Part shown: positions 30,849-32,918 of the stretch, piece after piece
How the letters are laid out: every line of letters starts with the position of its first letter
Numbering within the stretch: position 1 is the stretch's first letter
Position numbers and translations under genes: made by a program
Notes under the pieces: model-generated
The model's database searches: none
Seen by the model: only the letters and a program-made list of their open reading frames with translations
Told to the model about the DNA's origin: nothing
Source: Candidatus Poribacteria bacterium
Lineage (GTDB): Bacteria; Poribacteria; WGA-4E; WGA-3G
DNA: 32,918 nucleotides
Direction of reading: 5' to 3'
Assembly (NCBI GenBank): GCA_022822085.1
Contig: JAJECK010000143.1
Coordinates: forward strand, 1-32,918

Positions 30849-32636
30849 TTAGAAATCTAAATCGTATTCTTTCAGTATTTTGTCAACGAAACTGTCAAGG
30901 TCCATCGCGCCGATGTCGCCTTCATCACGACTTCGAACACTGACAGTTCTGTTTTCCTGTTCACGTTCTCCTATAATTAGCATATATGGAATCCGTTGCA
31001 GACGTGCTTTCCGTATTTTCGCACCTATTTTGTCATCACTATTGTCCAATTCAACACGACAGTTATTCTGTAATAGAAGTTTTTGAACTTCTGTTGCATA
31101 TTGCACAAATTTTTGACTGATTGTCATTACAACACATTGGACAGGGGACAGCCAAGTTGGGAAAGCCCCTGCATAATGTTCAATGAGCATTGCAATGAAT
31201 CTTTCAAAACTACCACATATTGCACGATGTATAACAACAGGTCTCTTTTCAGACCCATCTGGGGCAATATATATTAGTTCGAATCGTTCTGGCAGTTGAA
31301 AGTCGAGTTGGACGGTTGCACATTGGACATCTCTATTTAAGGAATCACGCACTTGAAAATCGAGTTTGGGCCCATAGAATGCCGCTTCACCCGGATCAAC
31401 AGTGTACTCAATCTCGTTGTTTTTTAAGACAGATTCAAGGATATCCTCCGCACGATTCCAAACATCTACATCCCCCATAAATTTTTCAGGATTTCGCGTG
31501 CTGAAATCACATCGGAATGGAAGATCAAAACTACCGTAGATACGCTGGAATAATTCAAGGATACGCTCATATTCATCCGCAATCTGGTCTTCAGTGACGA
31601 AGTTGTGTGCATCATCTTGACATAATTGACGCACACGAGATAAACCGCTTAATGTACCTGTTGCTTCATTTCGATGCAGAACACCTTGATCATAGAGTCT
31701 GTATGGTAAATCACGGTAACTGTGTCGCATGCTTTTGTAAATCAGCATGTGTGCAGGACAGTTCATCGGTTTGAGTGCACTTGTTGGTTCACCGTCCTCG
31801 TTTTCAATCAGAAACATGTCGTCTTTGAAGTGTTCCCAATGTCCTGAAGTTTCCCAGAGGCTGCTGTCATAGATGAGTGGTGTTCGAACTTCTTGGTAAC
31901 CTTCACTAAGGTACAGTTTTCTAACCTTTTCAGATAAATGGTTATATATAAATGCACCTTTTGGAAGCCAAAAAACACTCCCTGGTGATTCAGGATGCAT
32001 TTGAAATAGTTCAAGTTCACGTCCCAATTTACGATGATCACGTTTTGCTGCTTCTTCGCGTTGTTTTATATATTGTTGTAGGTCGTTTTTTGTTTTCCAC
32101 GCTGTTCCATATATTCTTTGTAGCTGCTCTCGATTGCTATCGCCACGCCAATATGCTCCTGAAACACGGAGTAACTTGAAATGTCGGCATTCACCAGTTT
32201 TTTCTATGTGTGGTCCCTTGCATAGATCGGTGAAATCTCCGTTATGATAAATAGAAACCCCTTCGTCTGCAACACCTTCATCAGATGCCATGACTTCTCT
32301 ATCAGAGATTCCTTCTATTAATTCAAGTTTAAATGTTTGGTTGCGTTCAGCAAACCATTCCCGCGCTTCATCATAAGTCCAAGTTTCCTGTACAAAAGGC
32401 ACGTTGTCTTTAATCATTGCCTTCATATGTTTTTCTATTTCAGGAAAATCATCAGGTGTAATTGGACGCGGCACATCCATATCGTAATAAAATTCGTTCT
32501 CTATCGGAGGACCGATCGCTAATTTGACGGTATGTTCACCATCAGGAAACAGTTGTTGCACGGCATACGCCATAATATGCGCAGTAGAATGGCGAAGCCG
32601 CTCTAAATAATCTTCGGGTTGGTTAGATTCTGGCAT
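30849..32636 (-). CDS. thrS: Threonyl-tRNA synthetase lacking the N-terminal TGS domain
   Basis: 595 residues. The protein begins almost directly with the editing domain (RHSTAHIMAYAVQQLF) and continues with FKLLRVSGAYWRGDSN, the catalytic core MNCPAHMLIYKS, GVLHRNEATGTLSGLSRVR and DDAHNF, and a C-terminal anticodon-binding domain (YMLIIGEREQENRTVSVR). The zinc ligands (Cys of NCPAH, His of DDAH and a C-terminal His) seem present. The usual TGS domain of about 60 residues is absent. An in-frame TAA at 32643-32645, three codons before the ATG, shows that no longer version is encoded here. It charges tRNA-Thr and clears Ser-tRNA-Thr. Confidence 0.92.
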   Translation of the reverse strand: MPESNQPEDYLERLRHSTAHIMAYAVQQLFPDGEHTVKLAIGPPIENEFYYDMDVPRPITPDDFPEIEKHMKAMIKDNVPFVQETWTYDEAREWFAERNQTFKLELIEGISDREVMASDEGVADEGVSIYHNGDFTDLCKGPHIEKTGECRHFKLLRVSGAYWRGDSNREQLQRIYGTAWKTKNDLQQYIKQREEAAKRDHRKLGRELELFQMHPESPGSVFWLPKGAFIYNHLSEKVRKLYLSEGYQEVRTPLIYDSSLWETSGHWEHFKDDMFLIENEDGEPTSALKPMNCPAHMLIYKSMRHSYRDLPYRLYDQGVLHRNEATGTLSGLSRVRQLCQDDAHNFVTEDQIADEYERILELFQRIYGSFDLPFRCDFSTRNPEKFMGDVDVWNRAEDILESVLKNNEIEYTVDPGEAAFYGPKLDFQVRDSLNRDVQCATVQLDFQLPERFELIYIAPDGSEKRPVVIHRAICGSFERFIAMLIEHYAGAFPTWLSPVQCVVMTISQKFVQYATEVQKLLLQNNCRVELDNSDDKIGAKIRKARLQRIPYMLIIGEREQENRTVSVRSRDEGDIGAMDLDSFVDKILKEYDLDF

Positions 32637-32918
32637 TGCAGGTTACTCTCATATATGCATCGTATAAGTTTAAGAATTGATCTAATAGATTTAACGTCTT
32701 TTTTCGTAAGTTGTTTACTAAATAATTTTATACGATTTAAAAGAGAAATGCCAATTAAAAGTGGAGAGTCTGCAGAAATCAATGGAATTGTCTATAGTCA
32801 ATGTGTGTTGGGAAAGGTGTAATACCATTTCTAAATGACATATTGCCATAATAAACTGTAGGTCGGGTAGAGGCACGAAACCCGACACGTCTTTGTTCTT
32901 GTCGGGTTTCGTGCCTCT
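32637..32918. other. Upstream region of thrS, no gene seen
   Basis: A plus-strand open frame ending at 32822 overlaps the thrS start and shows no protein family features. The right end is a REP-like repeat. No clear thrS promoter or T-box leader was found. Confidence 0.5.
32820..32918. repeat. REP-like palindromic repeat, copy 4, cut by the window edge
   Basis: The lead TAATACCATTTCTAAATGA (32820-32838) is followed at 32858 by GTAGGTCGGGTAGAGGCACG and the inner arms GAAACCCGAC and GTCGGGTTTC. The last closing arm lies beyond the window. Confidence 0.8.

Noticed and set aside
32619-32822. 67-aa plus-strand open frame upstream of thrS
   Set aside because: It overlaps the thrS start on the other strand and shows no family features or good start signal.

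Overview
The window looks like an AT-rich chromosome segment of an uncultured bacterium. Several families of short palindromic repeats are scattered through it. Gene content (Uma2 nuclease, YibE/F, LpoB with a COG3014-type lipoprotein) and the repeats recall Candidatus Poribacteria-type sponge symbionts. That placement is an impression and was not tested.

Left part, minus strand, about 360-15433: a defence island. Its core is four genes resembling the Ssp single-strand DNA phosphorothioation system, in the order sspB (DUF4007), sspC (large P-loop ATPase), sspD (PP-loop sulfurtransferase) and sspE (DUF262 + DUF1524 effector nuclease). A small basic protein precedes sspD. Two further proteins carry the DGQHR motif of the DndB-like superfamily. 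Next come a GIY-YIG nuclease and an OLD-type ATPase/Toprim nuclease gene that one in-frame TAA interrupts. The GIY-YIG/DGQHR/OLD segment lies between two copies of a 47-48 bp repeat that itself contains a consensus-like promoter. Diverged copies of the last codons of sspC and of sspD survive as remnants, which suggests recombination between related islands. No sspA lies beside the cluster. The only cysteine desulfurase seen is a housekeeping-type NifS/IscS gene about 10.5 kb away.

Middle part, plus strand, 15586-22231: a tight five-gene run made of glnD-like uridylyltransferase, an SDR-type epimerase/dehydrogenase, trmB, a Uma2 nuclease and uvrC. A YibE/F membrane protein (22976-25603) with a tandem duplicated domain follows, after an intergenic region rich in repeats. 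sspB and glnD diverge from a 152-bp region with a clear promoter on each strand.

Right part, minus strand, 25962-32636: cysteine desulfurase, a lipoprotein made of two repeats, a COG3014-type lipoprotein with an LpoB-like lipoprotein upstream of it, and thrS lacking the TGS domain. Three related hairpin elements and a partial fourth sit in the gaps.

Working model (inference): SspBCD marks host DNA with sulfur, SspE restricts unmodified phage using the marks as a cue, and the DGQHR, GIY-YIG and OLD proteins form an accessory regulatory or nuclease module. All functions are read from motifs and gene order; no database search was possible.
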